64,000 nt of DNA from Akkermansiaceae bacterium (GCA_017798145.1 CP059069.1:62001-126000), one strand, 5' to 3'. Shown: positions 17,063-27,740, counted from the first letter of the stretch. Notes: a model not told the origin generated them from the letters alone. Translations and numbers: made by a program.

Positions 17063-17818
17063 TCAGTAGATGACTGTTTCGAGATACAGCCCGTCCGGCG
17101 GGGCGCACAGCGGGGATTTGCCGAGGGGCAGGTTTTGCGGCTGGTCGAGGTAGGCTGCAAGGTCATCGAGACGAAGCCGGCCTTGGGCTGCCTTGATCGC
17201 GGCGCCGGTGAGCATGCGAACCATCTTGTAGAGGAATCCATCGCCGTGGAAGGACATGCGGTAGCCGTCGGGGAGGGTGGTGAGTAAGGCGGAGTGGACG
17301 GTGCGGATGTAGTCGGTGTCCTCCAACTCGTTTCCCCGGTAGGCGGCGAAGGCGTGGAAATCGTGTTTCCCGGCGAACAGCGATAGCGCCTGTTGCAGGA
17401 CGTCGGCATCGAGCAGGCGCGGCAGGTGCCATGCAAGGCCGGCCTTGAGCGGGGGGAGGACGGGATCGGTGCAGATGTCGTAGAAATATTTCTTCCCGAC
17501 CGCGGAGAAACGGGCGTGGAAATCCGGCGGGACTTCCTCGCATTCCATCACACGGATGGTGGCGGGTAGCTTGGTGTTGAGGGCGGGCACCCAGTTGTAG
17601 GGGTTCATCGAGGTGCCGTCGGGCGCATCGAAGTGGGCCACCTGGCCAAGCGCGTGGACGCCGGTATCGGTGCGGCCGGAGCCCTGGAGGCGGAGGGGTT
17701 CCTTCGCGACGGATTCGAGGGCTTCGTGGAGGAGGTCCTGGATGGTGTTGCCGCCGGATTGGGATTGCCAGCCGAGGAAGGGGCGGCCGTCGTACGCGAT
17801 GGTGAGCTTGAGCCTCAT
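17063..17818 (-). CDS. truA: tRNA pseudouridine synthase A
   Basis: This 251-residue enzyme converts uridines 38-40 of tRNA anticodon stems. It has the N-terminal LKLTIAYDGRPFLGWQSQ, the catalytic aspartate in GSGRTDTGVHALGQVAHF, and YFYDICTDPVLPPL plus FLYKMVRMLTGAAIKAAQG in the C-terminal half. Length is normal. It overlaps ruvX upstream by four bases (ATGA at 17815-17818) and is followed at 1 bp by the HAD gene. Confidence 0.96.
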   Translation of the reverse strand: MRLKLTIAYDGRPFLGWQSQSGGNTIQDLLHEALESVAKEPLRLQGSGRTDTGVHALGQVAHFDAPDGTSMNPYNWVPALNTKLPATIRVMECEEVPPDFHARFSAVGKKYFYDICTDPVLPPLKAGLAWHLPRLLDADVLQQALSLFAGKHDFHAFAAYRGNELEDTDYIRTVHSALLTTLPDGYRMSFHGDGFLYKMVRMLTGAAIKAAQGRLRLDDLAAYLDQPQNLPLGKSPLCAPPDGLYLETVIY

Positions 17819-18267
17819 GAGATTCCCCCGATCCAGCGGTTCAGGATCTCGACGGCGGCAACCTGATCGATGATGTGTTTCTGTTTATGGGCTTTGCGGC
17901 CGGCCTCGCGGAGTTTCTCGGTGGCATCGGAGGTGGTGTAGGTCTCGTCCACGAAGAGCATGGGGATGCCCGGTAAGGTGTCGGCGAGTTTTTTTGCGAA
18001 AATCCGCACCTTTTTCGCGGAGTCCCCCTCGCTGCCATCTAGCCTAAGCGGCAGGCCGATGACGAGGGTCTGGATTTTCCGCATCGCGGCGATCGCGGCG
18101 ATCCTGCCAAGGGGATCCTTTCCATCCGTGGCGATGGTTTCCACCGGATGTGCCATGATGCCGAAGTCATCCGTCGCCGCAATGCCGATGCGCGAGTCAC
18201 CGTAGTCCACGCCAAGTGCGGGGTGTGGGGATGGCGGCGGAGATATGGGGCAGGGGTTGGTTTTCAA
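17815..18267 (-). CDS. ruvX: Putative pre-16S rRNA nuclease / Holliday junction resolvase YqgF
   Basis: This 150-residue RNase H-fold protein shows ALGVDYGDSRIGIAATD with the first catalytic Asp, VIGLPLRLDGSEGDSAKKVRIFA, and FVDETYTTSDAT with the Glu, ending in AVEILNRWI. YqgF acts in 16S rRNA 5' maturation. It heads a three-gene operon with truA and a HAD gene, with ATGA coupling. Confidence 0.93.
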   Translation of the reverse strand: MKTNPCPISPPPSPHPALGVDYGDSRIGIAATDDFGIMAHPVETIATDGKDPLGRIAAIAAMRKIQTLVIGLPLRLDGSEGDSAKKVRIFAKKLADTLPGIPMLFVDETYTTSDATEKLREAGRKAHKQKHIIDQVAAVEILNRWIGGIS

Positions 18268-18351
18268 AATGCTCCGGGAGCATCATCCGGACAGGTGCCG
18301 GAGATCAAGACAAGTGATAGCGCAGGGGCGGAATGTCCGTAGGAAGCGGGA

Positions 18352-18942
18352 ATGACATCCTGCGGGCTCATCGGATCATTTGTGCTGTCGATTTCGATGG
18401 CGGCTTCCCTTGCCGCAGGCACGGGTGGTAAAATCGTAGATGCCGCGCGGAAACAGATCGGGGTGACGGTGAGCTACGATCCGGCCTACGTCGGCCTGGA
18501 GTATCCCGGCGGCGATGTGCCGAGGGAAAAGGGTGTCTGCACCGATGTCCTGATCCGCGCCCTCCGCGACGGACTCGCGCAGGATCTGCAGAAGCTCGTG
18601 CATGAGGACATGAAGGCGAACTTCGCCAAGTATCCGAAAAACTGGGGTTTGAAGGGGCCGGACAAGAACATTGATCACCGCCGGGTTCCGAACCTGATGG
18701 CGTTTTTCGGAAGAAAACACACGGAGTTCGCGGTTCCGAAAGCCGGGGATAAGGCGAAATTCATGCCCGGCGATATTGTCACTTGCACAGTTCCCCCCCA
18801 CCTGCCGCACGTCATGATTGTCAGCGACCGCAGGAATGCGGACGGGCTGCCACTGGTGATCCACAACATCGGCGGCGGGACGCGTGAGGAGGACAGGCTC
18901 GGCGATTTCAAGCTAACCGGGCACTTCCGCTGGAAGGAGTGA
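18352..18942 (+). CDS. DUF1287 family secreted protein
   Basis: This 196-residue protein has a hydrophobic N-terminus (signal peptide through SLAAG) and the DUF1287 signatures AARKQIGVTVSYDPAYVGLE, YPGGDVPREKGVCTDVLIRA, NIDHRRVPNLMAFF and HVMIVSDR with IHNIGGGTREED. The conserved Cys and His residues resemble NlpC/P60-like papain folds, so an amidase-type role at the envelope is possible. The family has no established function. Confidence 0.88.
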   Translation: MTSCGLIGSFVLSISMAASLAAGTGGKIVDAARKQIGVTVSYDPAYVGLEYPGGDVPREKGVCTDVLIRALRDGLAQDLQKLVHEDMKANFAKYPKNWGLKGPDKNIDHRRVPNLMAFFGRKHTEFAVPKAGDKAKFMPGDIVTCTVPPHLPHVMIVSDRRNADGLPLVIHNIGGGTREEDRLGDFKLTGHFRWKE

Positions 18943-19314
18943 GGCGAATGATAAAAGAAAACCTGGTTTCCTAACCTCCCTTCCGACTCAATCGAATTAT
19001 GCGAGGTGCTCGCCGACATAAGGCCTTGGATCGGCTGGGCGCGCGCTCGGCCTGTCAGTTCGGATTTGGAGCAGGAATTGCCCTTGGTCGGCGAAAAAGT
19101 GAATCATGAAGCCGGTGCCCTGCTGGATCACATCCGCAAACATCCCAACACTGCGGAACGCAGCCTCAAGGGCTTTGAGTCCCGGCTCGCGGCTGCCGCG
19201 ACAGGACAAATAGGCCGGTTCTCACGAATTCAGGGTTGAATCTCCGATCTGGCAATGGTTTCTCCCGAATCGGAGCTTGTATTTTCCTCGAAACGTGTGC
19301 AACCGTCCTCCTCC
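18943..19314. other. Intergenic region with no supported gene
   Basis: This roughly 370-bp stretch between the DUF1287 gene and the DEAD-box helicase holds two overlapping short open frames on opposite strands (19006-19239 forward, 18997-19209 reverse). Neither has recognisable homology, a clear start context or a signal peptide. I see no tRNA or repeat in it. Confidence 0.5.
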
Positions 19315-19340
19315 CCGCGAAGATTCGCGGTTTTTCTTTT
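19315..19340 (+). promoter_or_regulatory. Terminator-like hairpin abutting the helicase start codon
   Basis: CCGCGAA and TTCGCGG form a perfect 7-bp stem with a tiny loop at 19315-19330 and are followed by TTTTTCTTTT at 19331-19340; the ATG of the helicase is the next base. The arrangement is that of an intrinsic terminator or attenuator in the leader of the mRNA, rather than between genes. Confidence 0.55.
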
Positions 19341-21044
<1,704 letters not shown>

Positions 21045-21066
21045 TCCCCGCGATAGGCGTTCCTTT

Positions 21067-21095
21067 TTGACAAGTCGGGGGTGAACACCTACGAA
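21067..21095 (+). promoter_or_regulatory. Candidate promoter of the hydroxyproline operon
   Basis: A perfect TTGACA box at 21067-21072 is followed, after 17 bp, by TACGAA at 21090-21095, about 50 bp upstream of the DapA-family gene. The -10 is weak; consensus match only. Confidence 0.35.
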
Positions 21096-21145
21096 CTGCG
21101 CCGCGACGGCGATGTGCCCGAACTCACAGAACGATTTACACAACC

Positions 21146-22084
21146 ATGAACGAGCCGATTTTCACCGGAACCATCCCCGCCCTGATGACACCCTGCAACG
21201 AAGCGGGGGAAATCAATTATGACGCCCTCGTCGAGACCGCCAAATTCCTGATGGGAAAAGGCATGCGCGGTGTCGTGTATTGCGGCTCCATGGGTGACTG
21301 GCCGCTGCTCACAGATGCCCAGCGCCAGGAAGGCGTGCGCCGCCTTGTCGAGGCCGGAATCCCGACGGTGGTTGGAACCGGTGCGCAGAACTCGAAGATC
21401 GCCGCCGAACACGCGGCACATGCGAAAGAGGTCGGCGCCGACGGCCTGATGGTCATTCCCCGCGTTCTCTCGCGTGGCAGCTCACCCGCTGCCCAGAAGG
21501 AGCATTTCCGCGGGATCCTCAAGGCTGGCGGAGACCTTCCGGCGGTCATTTACAACAGCCCCTACTATGGTTTCGAAACCAAGGCCGACCTCTTTTTCGC
21601 GCTGCGTGCGGAGTTCCCTAGCCTGATCGGGTTCAAGGAATTCGGCGGTGCGAAATCGCTGAGCTACGCGGCGGAGTTCATCACCAGCGGCGACGACGAG
21701 CTCACGCTGATGGCGGGTGTGGACACCCAGGTTTTCCACGGTTTCGTCAACTGCGGTGCGACGGGCGCGATCACCGGCGTGGGCAACGCGCTCCCCGCCG
21801 AGATCCTGCGTTTTGTGGAGCTTTGCAAGTCCGCCGCGAAGGGCGATAACCAGGCTCGCAGATACGCCCTGGAGCTTTCCGAGGCGCTCACCGTCCTCTC
21901 CACCTTCGATGAGGGTCCCGATCTGGTGCTGCATTACAAGGAACTCATGGTGCTCGAAGGCCACGATGCCTACCGCCATCAGATCTACGGATCAGACAAG
22001 CTCAGCGCCAGCCAGAAGCAGTTCCTGCACACCCAGTGGAAGCTGTTCCGCGAATGGTGGTCAAACTGGGACGGCCGCGCCTGA
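21146..22084 (+). CDS. DapA-family lyase, probable 1-pyrroline-4-hydroxy-2-carboxylate deaminase
   Basis: This 312-residue class I aldolase-fold protein contains GTIPALMTPCNEAGEINYDAL, CGSMGDWPLLTDAQR (in place of the GGxxGE of true DapA), PAVIYNSPYYGFE with the catalytic Tyr, and LIGFKEFGGAK with the Schiff-base Lys. Its immediate neighbours are a proline-racemase-family epimerase (stop and next start are adjacent) and a DadA-like oxidase, the set that degrades 4-hydroxyproline. In that pathway this family removes ammonia and water from pyrroline-4-hydroxy-2-carboxylate. The role is inferred mainly from context. Confidence 0.8.
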   Translation: MNEPIFTGTIPALMTPCNEAGEINYDALVETAKFLMGKGMRGVVYCGSMGDWPLLTDAQRQEGVRRLVEAGIPTVVGTGAQNSKIAAEHAAHAKEVGADGLMVIPRVLSRGSSPAAQKEHFRGILKAGGDLPAVIYNSPYYGFETKADLFFALRAEFPSLIGFKEFGGAKSLSYAAEFITSGDDELTLMAGVDTQVFHGFVNCGATGAITGVGNALPAEILRFVELCKSAAKGDNQARRYALELSEALTVLSTFDEGPDLVLHYKELMVLEGHDAYRHQIYGSDKLSASQKQFLHTQWKLFREWWSNWDGRA

Positions 22085-23050
22085 ATGAAACGTCTTCGCG
22101 TCATCGACTCCCACACCGTCGGCGAGCCGACGCGCGTGTTGATTTCCGGCGGGCCCATCATGCCGGAAAGGGGCGCAGCCTTCGCCCGCAAGTTCCTACG
22201 CGATGAGGCCGACTGGATGCGCCGCTGCCTCATTGATGAACCGCGCGGATTCGATGCCGTGGTGGGGGCTTTCCTCTGCGAGCCGGCCGATGGATCCTGC
22301 GTTTCCGGCGTGGTTTTTTTCAACAACGGCGGCTACCTTCCGAGCTGCATCCACGGTACTATCGGCGTGATCCGCACCCTCCAGCACATGGGGCGCATCG
22401 ATGTGGGCTCGCACCGTTTGGAGACCCCTGTCGGCATCGTGACGGCGGTTCTTTCCAAGGATGGAAACGTGACGGTGGAAAATGTCCCGAGCTACCGGAC
22501 GCGGAAGGATGTCCTGTTAGATGTGCCGGGATACGGAGAAATCACCGGCGACATCGCCTGGGGAGGGAACTGGTTCTTCCTCATCGAGGGACAGGGGCCG
22601 CCGGTCAGTCAGTCCGGCATCGCGGAGCTCATGGCCTTCACCACGGCAGTAAGGCGGGCGCTTGATTCCTCCGGGATCCGCAGCGAAGAGGGGGATCTCA
22701 TCGACCATGTGGAGGTTTTTGCGGAGCCACAGGAAGGTGTGATTGCAGACAGCCAGAATTTCGTCCTCTGCCCGGGCGGGGCGTATGACAGGTCGCCGTG
22801 CGGGACGGGGACAAGCGGGAAGCTCGCCTGCCTCGCGGCGGATGGCGATCTTGCCGAGGGGCGGGTTTTCCGGCAGGCGGGCATCGTCGGAACGGTTTTC
22901 GAAGCGAGCTACCGCCGCATCGATGCGGAGAGGATCACGCCCATCGTCACCGGCAAGGCATGGATCACGGCGGAGAGTGAGATCATCATGGAACCGGACG
23001 ATCCATTCCGGCACGGCATCGGGACGGAAACCATTTTCGGGAGAATCTGA
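22085..23050 (+). CDS. 4-hydroxyproline 2-epimerase (proline racemase family)
   Basis: This 321-residue protein starts MKRLRVIDSHTVGEPTRVL, the family opening. It keeps both catalytic cysteines: Cys88 in NNGGYLPSCIHGTIG and Cys239 in DRSPCGTGTSG, which indicates epimerase rather than dehydratase chemistry (3-hydroxyproline dehydratases have Ser or Thr at the first position). The residue after Cys88 is Ile where Gly is usual (CGHGTIG). It interconverts trans-4-hydroxy-L-proline and cis-4-hydroxy-D-proline. It abuts the DapA-family gene with no gap and overlaps the oxidase gene by one base. Confidence 0.88.
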   Translation: MKRLRVIDSHTVGEPTRVLISGGPIMPERGAAFARKFLRDEADWMRRCLIDEPRGFDAVVGAFLCEPADGSCVSGVVFFNNGGYLPSCIHGTIGVIRTLQHMGRIDVGSHRLETPVGIVTAVLSKDGNVTVENVPSYRTRKDVLLDVPGYGEITGDIAWGGNWFFLIEGQGPPVSQSGIAELMAFTTAVRRALDSSGIRSEEGDLIDHVEVFAEPQEGVIADSQNFVLCPGGAYDRSPCGTGTSGKLACLAADGDLAEGRVFRQAGIVGTVFEASYRRIDAERITPIVTGKAWITAESEIIMEPDDPFRHGIGTETIFGRI

Positions 23051-24300
23051 TGGGCGCGGAGAATGTGGTGGTTGTCGGCGGCGGTGTGATCGGCTTGGCG
23101 AGCGCTTATTACCTCGCAAAGTCCGGGCGCAAGGTGACGGTGCTTGAGCGCGATCCATCGCTGCTTTCCGGCTGCTCGGCGGGCAACGCGGGAATGGTCG
23201 TCCCAAGCCATTTCATTCCTCTCGCTGCACCGGGCGTCATCGGCCAGGGGCTACGCTGGATGCTCGATCCCAAGAGCCCGTTTTTCCTGCGCCCGCGCAT
23301 CGACCTCGACCTCGCACGCTGGGTATGGACTTTTTTCCGCCACGCGAACGCCCGGCATGTCGCTGAAAGCGAAGAACTTTTGCGCGATCTCAGCCTGGAG
23401 AGCCGTCGCCTGCACCAGGAGCTTTCCAAGGCGGAGGGATTCGATCTGACGGAACGCGGGCTGCTCATGCTATGCCAGGGCGAGAAAGGTCTGGAGGACG
23501 AGAGTGAGGTTATCGCGGCGGCGCATCGGCTCGGGCTTGAGGCGGAGATTTTCGGAAAGGAAAAACTTCGGGAGTTCGAGCCGGAGACGGAGGTGAATGC
23601 GATCGGCGGCGTCTGGTGGAAACAGGATTGCCATCTCTCTCCCGTGGATTTCGCGAATGCACTGATACGCGGAATTTTACGCGACGGCGGGACTTTTGTA
23701 GAGGGCGAAGCGGTGGATTTCATCCGCGAAGGAAAGGATGTGACAGGTGTGAAAACGGCAGCGGGTGAAGAGATCACAGGCGGCCGCATTGTCCTGGCCG
23801 GTGGGATCGCCACCATCAAACTCGCCCGCAGGCTCGGGCTGCGGATGCCGATGCAGGGCGGGAAGGGTTACAGTTTCACCCTGCCGAAACCTCGCAAATC
23901 CCTGCGCCTTTGCAGCCTGCTCAAGGAAGGCCGCGTGGCGGTGACACCGATGGGAGAAAAGCTGCTCGTCGCCGGGACGATGGAAATCTGCGGCTCGGAC
24001 ACTTCGATCAGCCGCCTTCGTCTGGAAGGGATCATTGACCATTTCTGCCGATTCTATCCGGATTTCCGCAAAGAGGATTTCGATGGCATCGAGCCATGGG
24101 TCGGTCTCCGCCCCTGCTCGCCCGATGGGCTCCCATACCTCGGATACATCCCCGGCCAACCGCGGGTCATCGCCGCAACCGGCCACGCCATGATGGGCCT
24201 CAGCCTCGCCCCTTCGACGGGTTGGCTGGTTGAAAAACTTGTCTCCGGCGAGCCTGGCCCCATCCCGCTCACGCAGCTCGATCCGGCGAGGTTCGGGTGA
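23050..24300 (+). CDS. FAD-dependent D-amino acid (D-hydroxyproline) oxidase/dehydrogenase, DadA-like
   Basis: This 416-residue protein begins MGAENVVVVGGGVIGLASAY, an FAD-binding GxGxxG at about residues 10-15, followed by an acidic residue closing the fold (TVLERD). The DAO domain is complete, with WWKQDCHLSPVDFANAL, GKGYSFTL and the C-terminal GLRPCSPDGLPYLGYIP and GHAMMGLSLAPSTG. In hydroxyproline operons this enzyme oxidises cis-4-hydroxy-D-proline to the pyrroline. The start overlaps the epimerase stop (TGATG), supporting one transcript. Confidence 0.85.
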   Translation: MGAENVVVVGGGVIGLASAYYLAKSGRKVTVLERDPSLLSGCSAGNAGMVVPSHFIPLAAPGVIGQGLRWMLDPKSPFFLRPRIDLDLARWVWTFFRHANARHVAESEELLRDLSLESRRLHQELSKAEGFDLTERGLLMLCQGEKGLEDESEVIAAAHRLGLEAEIFGKEKLREFEPETEVNAIGGVWWKQDCHLSPVDFANALIRGILRDGGTFVEGEAVDFIREGKDVTGVKTAAGEEITGGRIVLAGGIATIKLARRLGLRMPMQGGKGYSFTLPKPRKSLRLCSLLKEGRVAVTPMGEKLLVAGTMEICGSDTSISRLRLEGIIDHFCRFYPDFRKEDFDGIEPWVGLRPCSPDGLPYLGYIPGQPRVIAATGHAMMGLSLAPSTGWLVEKLVSGEPGPIPLTQLDPARFG

Positions 24301-24346
24301 ACATAAGCGTTTCCCGTCGGTGATTCCCGGCTAGCTTCCAGGAAGG

Positions 24347-25633
24347 ATGAGCGACGAAACCAGCAAGAATCCCGGCAGGTATGTCTGCTTCACCACCCTC
24401 TACAACGCCCGCGCCTACTACCCGGTGCTCGCCATCCTGTTCCTCGATCTCGGCCTCACGCTCGACCAGTATGTGATGCTCAACCTCGTCTGGGCGGCGA
24501 CGATTTTCCTCTTCGAGGTTCCTTCCGGGGCACTGGCCGACACCCTCGGGAGGAAGACGCTTCTTGTCACCGCCTCCGTCCTGATGATCGTGGAAATGTC
24601 ATGCCTGCTTTTCGCGCCGAAGGACGGCGGGTGGATCCTCTTTTCCCTCTGTGTGGCGAACCGCCTGCTCTCCGGCCTTTCCGAAGCTGCCGCCAGCGGA
24701 GCGGATGAGGCTCTGGCCTACGATTCCTTGCCGGAGGAAAACCGCGAACAGGCATGGGATGATGTCCTTGCAAAAGCCATGCGCTACCGCGCCGCCGGTT
24801 TCGTGATCGCGATGATCGCCGGAGGCTTTCTCTACGATCCCTCCATCGCCAACCGCATCCTTCCGGATGGGATGGAGATCTCGGCAAGCTTCGCCCACCG
24901 CCTTCCGGTAGCGCTGGTGCTGCTCCAGGCGATCGCCTGCCTTGTCATCACCCTGCGCATGGTGGAGTCCACCAAAACCCACTTGGAAGGCACGTGGGAA
25001 GCCTGCCGGAAAGCCATAGCCCTCACCCTGGAGACGGCGAAATGGGTCTTCACACACCGGGCAACCTGCGTGGTGGTCATGATCGGCCTGTCGATTGATG
25101 CGGTGGTCAGGAATTTCGCGACGATCACCTCCAGCTATTATCGCCTGATCGGTCTCCCGGAATGGACGTTCGGTTTCCTCGGTGCTCTCGTCGGGCTTGC
25201 CGGGTTTGTCGTTCCATCCATCGCCGCGGAGCTCAACAAGCGCTTCGGCACCCTCGCGAACCTCGGTTTTGCGGCCGCTCTGGCGCTCATCGGGCTATCC
25301 GGGATTGTCTCGGGAAACTCCCTTTGGTGCCTCATTCCGGCCATGCTCCTGATGATGACCATGGGCTTCCTCGGATTCACCATCAGCCGCTCTCTCAACC
25401 GCGAGTCGGACTCCTCCCGCCGCGCCACCGTCCTTTCCGTCAAAGGCCTTGCGTTCAACCTCGCCTACGGCGGCTTCAGCCTCGGCTTCTCCCGCTTGCT
25501 CGCATCCAATGACGGCCCCGGCGACGATGCCCTGCGCCACGCATTGCTCTGGCAGGTGCCGTTTTTCGCCCTTCTCACCGCTTGCCTGCTGATGTGGGGG
25601 AAATGGCAGATGGGAAAAGCGAGGGCATCGTAG
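24347..25633 (+). CDS. Major facilitator superfamily transporter
   Basis: This 428-residue protein has about twelve hydrophobic helices. The cytoplasmic loop after helix 2 carries FEVPSGALADTLGRKTLLV, the MFS motif A variant with G-x-LAD-x-x-GRK, and a conserved acidic SGADEALAYDSL follows helix 4, which is typical of an uncharacterised MFS group resembling tetracycline-type exporters. It lies 46 bp after the hydroxyproline oxidase gene on the same strand, so a link with that operon is possible but unproven. Substrate unknown. Confidence 0.85.
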   Translation: MSDETSKNPGRYVCFTTLYNARAYYPVLAILFLDLGLTLDQYVMLNLVWAATIFLFEVPSGALADTLGRKTLLVTASVLMIVEMSCLLFAPKDGGWILFSLCVANRLLSGLSEAAASGADEALAYDSLPEENREQAWDDVLAKAMRYRAAGFVIAMIAGGFLYDPSIANRILPDGMEISASFAHRLPVALVLLQAIACLVITLRMVESTKTHLEGTWEACRKAIALTLETAKWVFTHRATCVVVMIGLSIDAVVRNFATITSSYYRLIGLPEWTFGFLGALVGLAGFVVPSIAAELNKRFGTLANLGFAAALALIGLSGIVSGNSLWCLIPAMLLMMTMGFLGFTISRSLNRESDSSRRATVLSVKGLAFNLAYGGFSLGFSRLLASNDGPGDDALRHALLWQVPFFALLTACLLMWGKWQMGKARAS

Positions 25634-25695
25634 CATTCCGCGCCATCAGCGTGCCATCCGGGGAAAATGGCGTGATGAAGCTCCCCGCCATTCGG

Positions 25696-25715
25696 GACTG
25701 ATCACGTGATCAGTC
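25696..25715. repeat. Perfect 20-bp palindrome
   Basis: GACTGATCAC is followed immediately by its reverse complement GTGATCAGTC. The palindrome overlaps the last codons and stop of the lipocalin gene on the reverse strand. It has no following T-run, so it may be an operator or a weak terminator. Confidence 0.6.
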
Positions 25716-26249
25716 GGGGATCCGCTTCGGGTTGAAAATGAGTTCGCCGGTATTGTAACCCAGTTGTTCGGCCTTGCGGATCTGCGGCTGGTAGTCGCCC
25801 TTGTCCATGGGATTCCTGTCGAGGATCCACAGGAACCTGTAGTCCGGCGAGCCTACCAGGGCGCGGGTGTAGCCAGGGTTGATGTCGAGAATCCAGTAGT
25901 CGCCCTCGAAAAGGTTGGCCGGAAATGCATCAAACCGGACGAGTAGCTTGCCGGGAGCGGAAGGGTCGGCTGGTCTGGCCGTGCCCTTGATGGACGTAAG
26001 TTTCCCATCGCTCCTGAGCCCTTGGTTATGGACGCTGATGCTGCCGTCGTCGTTGACCCCGTAGCTTGCCTTGGCTGCGACCAGGCCTTTCTCAAAGAAA
26101 TTCGGAAGGCGCGCGATCTCGTGCCATTCCCCCGCATAACGAGCCTTGTCCAACGATGAAACCGTGGCCGGCGGGCGGGATCCCGTTCCGGAGCAAGATG
26201 CCAATTGAAACACGAGCGAGGCGAGGACTGCGGCAGCGGTTGGCTTCAT
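25710..26249 (-). CDS. blc: Outer-membrane lipocalin (Blc-like lipoprotein)
   Basis: This 179-residue protein has a lipoprotein signal ending in the lipobox LASC at about residues 16-19, then the lipocalin opening GEWHEIARLPNFFEKGLVA. The middle includes GTARPADPSAPGKLLVRF and the FEGDYWILDINPGYTRALVGSP pattern typical of bacterial Blc/apolipoprotein-D-like proteins, with YRFLWILDRNP after it. Such lipocalins bind lysophospholipids or fatty acids at the outer membrane. Single gene, convergent with the MFS gene. Confidence 0.92.
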   Translation of the reverse strand: MKPTAAAVLASLVFQLASCSGTGSRPPATVSSLDKARYAGEWHEIARLPNFFEKGLVAAKASYGVNDDGSISVHNQGLRSDGKLTSIKGTARPADPSAPGKLLVRFDAFPANLFEGDYWILDINPGYTRALVGSPDYRFLWILDRNPMDKGDYQPQIRKAEQLGYNTGELIFNPKRIPD

Positions 26250-26283
26250 GGTATCCTATTACGCTTGGAGATCGCCTTACCCT

Positions 26284-27681
26284 TCAATGCCCCTGCTTGC
26301 CCTTCTTCGGCGGCTCCCATTCGCGTCGGCGGCGGGAACGGCAGGAGAAGATCACCGGAATGCCGGGGGCGGGGTGCGCCTCGCGGAACTGGTTGGTCAG
26401 GTAGGCCTCGTAGGAATCCGTCAGCAGGGTCTTGTCGTTGACGAAAAGCACGATGGTCGGCACGGGGATGACCGTGTATTTCTCGTTGAGCGCCGTGGTG
26501 GTGTAGAAAAGCTTGAGGCGCTTCGCCTTGTTGTCAGTGGGCGGCGGATTCTTCGCCATCGCCGCCTGGATGATGCGGTTGAGCTTCCCGGTGCCGGGGA
26601 TGTCCTGGGCTCCCTTTTTGATGGCGATGGCTTTTTTCAGGACATGCTCGGTGGAGTCACCTGTCTTCGCTGAGCAGGCGACGAAAGGCGCGTAGGAAAG
26701 GAAGAACAGCTCGCGGCGGACATGTTCCTCCGCCTCCGCAACGCGATCCTTGTAGTCCGCTCCGGGGTGAAAGAGGTCGAATTTGTTCAGCACGATGAGG
26801 CAGGGCTTTTTCTCCTCCAGGATGAGCTGCGCGATCTTTCGATCCTGGGCGGTGACACCGGCGGCGAGGTCGATGACGAGCACGCATAGATCGGCGCGGC
26901 GTATCGCCTTTTCCGAGCGGATCGCTGAAAATACCTCCACGGAGTTGTCGCGCTTGCCGCGCGGACGCAGGCCGGCGGTGTCGATGAGGGTGAAATTCTC
27001 GCCCGCAAAGGAGTAGGGGAGATCCACCGCGTCCCGCGTTGTCCCTGCGATGGAGGATACGATCGTGCGCTCGTCCTTGAGGATCGCATTGATGAGCGAT
27101 GATTTCCCGGCATTCGGCCGGCCGACGATGGCAAGCTTGATGCCGACCTTTTCCACCACTTCCATGATCTCGGCATCCTCGGTGGCCAGCGGTTCCAGCA
27201 CCTCATCGATCTTTTCTATCAGTTCGCCGAAGTTACGCCCGTGCTCCGCGGAGACGAATACGCTGTCTCCCAGGCCGAGCCGCGAGAAATCCGAGAACGA
27301 TGCCTCATGCTTGTCGTGGTCCACCTTGTTCAACACCAGCAGCACCGGCGGCTTCGCCTTGCGCAGCTTCTGGGCGAGCGCCTGGTCTATGGAAGTCAGC
27401 CCTTCCTGGGCATCGACGAGGAAAAGGATGAGGTCGGCCGTCTGCATCGCGATGTCCGCCTCGATGGCGACCTGCTCGCCGAAGCCGTCGTCAAGCGTCG
27501 CGCCGATCCCGCCGGTGTCGATCAGCGTGCAGGGATGGCCGGTGAGGGTGCAAGGCGCGGCGATCCGATCCCTGGTGACTCCGGGCTGGTCGTGGACGAT
27601 GGCGATCTTCCGCCCGGCAAGGCGGTTGAAGAGGGCGGACTTCCCGACATTCGGGCGGCCTACTATTGCTACGGTGGGCAT
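26284..27681 (-). CDS. der: Ribosome-assembly GTPase Der (EngA)
   Basis: This 465-residue protein has the double G-domain architecture of Der. The first domain has GRPNVGKSALFN, then DTGGIG and NKVDH; the second has GRPNAGKSSLINAI, DTAGLRPRG and NKFDLF. A C-terminal KH-like domain includes LNRIIQAAM and TTTALNEKYTVIPVPTIVLF. It functions in 50S subunit maturation. The ATG at 27681 is well placed; tRNA-Asp and its terminator lie upstream on the same strand. Confidence 0.96.
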   Translation of the reverse strand: MPTVAIVGRPNVGKSALFNRLAGRKIAIVHDQPGVTRDRIAAPCTLTGHPCTLIDTGGIGATLDDGFGEQVAIEADIAMQTADLILFLVDAQEGLTSIDQALAQKLRKAKPPVLLVLNKVDHDKHEASFSDFSRLGLGDSVFVSAEHGRNFGELIEKIDEVLEPLATEDAEIMEVVEKVGIKLAIVGRPNAGKSSLINAILKDERTIVSSIAGTTRDAVDLPYSFAGENFTLIDTAGLRPRGKRDNSVEVFSAIRSEKAIRRADLCVLVIDLAAGVTAQDRKIAQLILEEKKPCLIVLNKFDLFHPGADYKDRVAEAEEHVRRELFFLSYAPFVACSAKTGDSTEHVLKKAIAIKKGAQDIPGTGKLNRIIQAAMAKNPPPTDNKAKRLKLFYTTTALNEKYTVIPVPTIVLFVNDKTLLTDSYEAYLTNQFREAHPAPGIPVIFSCRSRRRREWEPPKKGKQGH

Positions 27682-27740
27682 GATCAGGGAATTCTAAGCT
27701 CTAAATTCGAAAGCCGAAATGAAGAAGATTGTTGAAAAGA

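Noticed and set aside
16363-17436. A longer reverse frame giving 357 residues for the HAD protein
   Set aside because: Residues before MKTNDRK are an out-of-frame reading of truA; the true gene starts at 17061.
18997-19239. Two overlapping short ORFs upstream of the DEAD-box helicase
   Set aside because: No homology or translation signals and they contradict each other; kept only as an intergenic note.
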